Assembly: GCA_035438985.1 (NCBI GenBank) | Contig: DAORJK010000010.1 | Location: 1 to 64,000 of the forward strand | Source: UBA4408 sp002389785 | Lineage (GTDB): Bacteria > Bacteroidota > Bacteroidia > UBA4408 | Direction: 5' to 3' | DNA length: 64,000 nucleotides | Shown here: in pieces, positions 62,847 to 64,000 of the stretch | How the letters are laid out: every line of letters starts with the position of its first letter | How positions within the stretch are numbered: position 1 is the first letter of the stretch | Notes under the pieces: generated by a model | Seen by the model: the letters and a program-made list of their open reading frames with translations, nothing else | Database searches by the model: none | Told to the model about the DNA's origin: nothing | Position numbers and translations under genes: made by a program

Positions 62847-62868
62847 GAAGCTTTAGATTTAAAGCTTC
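62847..62868. other. Perfect 9-bp hairpin
   Basis: GAAGCTTTA (62847-62855) and TAAAGCTTC (62860-62868) with a GATT loop lie between the class III aminotransferase stop and the start of the cyclase gene, both on the minus strand. It may end transcription of the aminotransferase, but no T-run follows on either strand. Confidence 0.4.
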
Positions 62869-62955
62869 GTGTATTGCAAAACAGGTACAGCAAAAAACAT
62901 CATGCAAAAAATACAATAAAAAAGATTCGAGTGTCTCGTTTAAAATTCAAATCAA

Positions 62956-64000
62956 TTAACAGTGTTGCTTGATCGCCTGCAAAATAATTGCACAAGCTTC
63001 GTGAATTTCCTGTTCGCTTATCAACAGGGGAGGTGCGATGCGCATGGCACTGTCGCAAAATAAAAACCAATCGGTTATTACTCCGTTTTCAATGCAGCTG
63101 TCAATAATTTTTTTGTTGCGTTCAAACGAATCAAACTGCAGTGCCAGCATCAATCCTTTTCCCCTTATTTCTTTAATGGCAGGATGGACCAGGAGAGTGC
63201 GAAAGAGTTTTTCTTTAGCAGGAATTATTGAAAGTACCGCCTCTTGCTCCAATACTTCAAAAGCCGCCTTACTCGCAGCACAACTCACCGGATGTCCTCC
63301 AAAAGTGGTAATATGCCCCAACATAGGATTATTTGTAAGTGCGTGCATATTTTGATGAGAACTTATAAAAGCACCAATTGGCATTCCACCGCCCATTCCT
63401 TTTGCAATGCAAAGTATATCGGGAACAATTTGGTAATGTTCAAAGGCAAAGAGTTTTCCGGTTCGGCCGGCACCCGATTGTATTTCATCAAAAATTAGCA
63501 AGCAATTGTTTTCATCGCATACACTTCGCAACACACTTAAAAATTCTTTCGTAGCAGGTATAATTCCCGATTCGCCTTGAATAGGCTCAACAAGTATGCA
63601 AGCAGTATTTTTTACTGAAAGTGACTTAAACTGTTCCGCATTATTAAATTCTAAAATACGTATATCAGGTAATAGAGGACGAAATGCATTTTTAAAATTT
63701 TCATTTCCTCCCACACTCAAAGCTCCCATGGTACTGCCATGGTAAGCATTCTTAAACGAAATAATTTCAGTTTTTCCGGTAAGTCGTTTAGCCAATTTTA
63801 AAGCACCTTCAATAGCTTCGCTTCCTGAATTAACAAAATAACTACAGTTTAAAGCTTCGGGTAAATGTTTACTCAGCCACTGTGCTAACTGCACTTGAGG
63901 AGATTGAATGTACTCACCATACACCATTAAATGTAAATATTTTTCTAGCTGAAGCTGTATAGCATTCACTACCTTAGGATGTCGATGTCCTACATTACTT
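62956..64000 (-). CDS. Class III aminotransferase (ornithine/acetylornithine-type), 5'-truncated by the window edge
   Basis: The frame is open to the window edge, and the residues beyond the GTG at 63969 (SNVGHRHPKVV) are conserved family sequence, so the gene starts outside. Visible motifs: NSGSEAIEGALKLAKRLTGK, NAYHGSTMGALSVGG, LVEPIQGESGIIPAT, LLIFDEIQSGAGRTGK (catalytic Asp), CIAKGMGGGMPIG (PLP Lys) and TTFGGHPVSCAASKAA. It transfers an amino group from an omega-amine or ornithine-type donor to a 2-oxo acid; the precise substrate is not deducible. Confidence 0.88.
   Translation of the reverse strand, partial: SNVGHRHPKVVNAIQLQLEKYLHLMVYGEYIQSPQVQLAQWLSKHLPEALNCSYFVNSGSEAIEGALKLAKRLTGKTEIISFKNAYHGSTMGALSVGGNENFKNAFRPLLPDIRILEFNNAEQFKSLSVKNTACILVEPIQGESGIIPATKEFLSVLRSVCDENNCLLIFDEIQSGAGRTGKLFAFEHYQIVPDILCIAKGMGGGMPIGAFISSHQNMHALTNNPMLGHITTFGGHPVSCAASKAAFEVLEQEAVLSIIPAKEKLFRTLLVHPAIKEIRGKGLMLALQFDSFERNKKIIDSCIENGVITDWFLFCDSAMRIAPPLLISEQEIHEACAIILQAIKQHC

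Noticed and set aside
1..64000. tRNA, rRNA and riboswitch genes
   Set aside because: No tRNA-like cloverleaf, rRNA conserved segment or known riboswitch core was recognised by eye; a covariance-model search would be decisive.

Overview
The window comes from a low-G+C member of the Bacteroidota. The evidence is convergent: secreted proteins with type IX secretion system (T9SS) C-terminal sorting domains, a T9SS plug-type protein, a TonB-dependent receptor with a carboxypeptidase-regulatory-like N-terminal domain, a CrtYcd/CrtZ/CruF-type carotenoid set, and several TAnnTTTG promoter boxes typical of the phylum. The gene set would suit a free-living Sphingobacteriales/Chitinophagales-like or flavobacterial-like organism, but I cannot place it below phylum from the sequence. 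No rRNA, tRNA, CRISPR array or intact insertion sequence was seen.

Layout. 1-5860 is the right part of a defence module: the tail of an unidentified (possibly AbiEii-type) gene, a C5 cytosine methyltransferase, a McrB-like AAA+ NTPase and a DUF2357/PD-(D/E)XK McrC-like nuclease, all overlapping or nearly so. A gene-free, hairpin-rich 0.86 kb stretch follows, then a small secreted protein made of four near-identical 51-residue hemopexin-like blades (6724-7425). 7690-18129 is mostly cell envelope: a PKD/T9SS-cargo protein, an operon with an unknown secreted protein, a TMTC-like GT-C/TPR membrane protein and the T9SS plug-type protein, then ApaG, and a carboxypeptidase-regulatory protein, TonB-dependent receptor and M50-like protease. 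18258-21439 is a minus-strand run of four FKBP-type prolyl isomerases, three of them lipoproteins.

21648-36915 is mainly housekeeping: FtsB/DivIC, FabG, a vWA-like membrane protein, an esterase lipoprotein, MsrA, an aminotransferase, a five-gene minus-strand run (SAM hydrolase, ABM monooxygenase, RibD, guanine-deaminase-like, IMPACT/YigZ), PhoH, PurC, an M43 metalloprotease exported by T9SS, and a PlsC-type acyltransferase. 37390-40755 is a 1121-residue T9SS type B cargo protein with FnIII-like repeats.

40860-55766 holds a TPR/SpoIIE phosphatase, KdsC, a UbiA prenyltransferase, a minus-strand kynurenine 3-monooxygenase/carotenoid operon, Ogt, ClpS, an M48 lipoprotein, DUF1015 with SerA, a HI0933-type flavoprotein, a large TPR protein and a ComA-like phosphosulfolactate synthase. 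The right end has a second TPR/SpoIIE phosphatase, a putative phage abortive infection protein (PutAbiC-like), two decayed gene fragments (an SRPBCC protein and an HxlR regulator), a TPR/adenylate cyclase, and a class III aminotransferase that runs off the edge.

The points most worth following up are the methylase-McrBC module with its truncated upstream partner, the self-repeating four-bladed hemopexin propeller, the four-gene FKBP cluster, the set of TPR sensors with interchangeable outputs (two SpoIIE, one cyclase), the carotenoid operon headed by kynurenine monooxygenase, and the PutAbiC gene next to a gene graveyard. All family assignments rest on motif recognition by eye; no database search was run.
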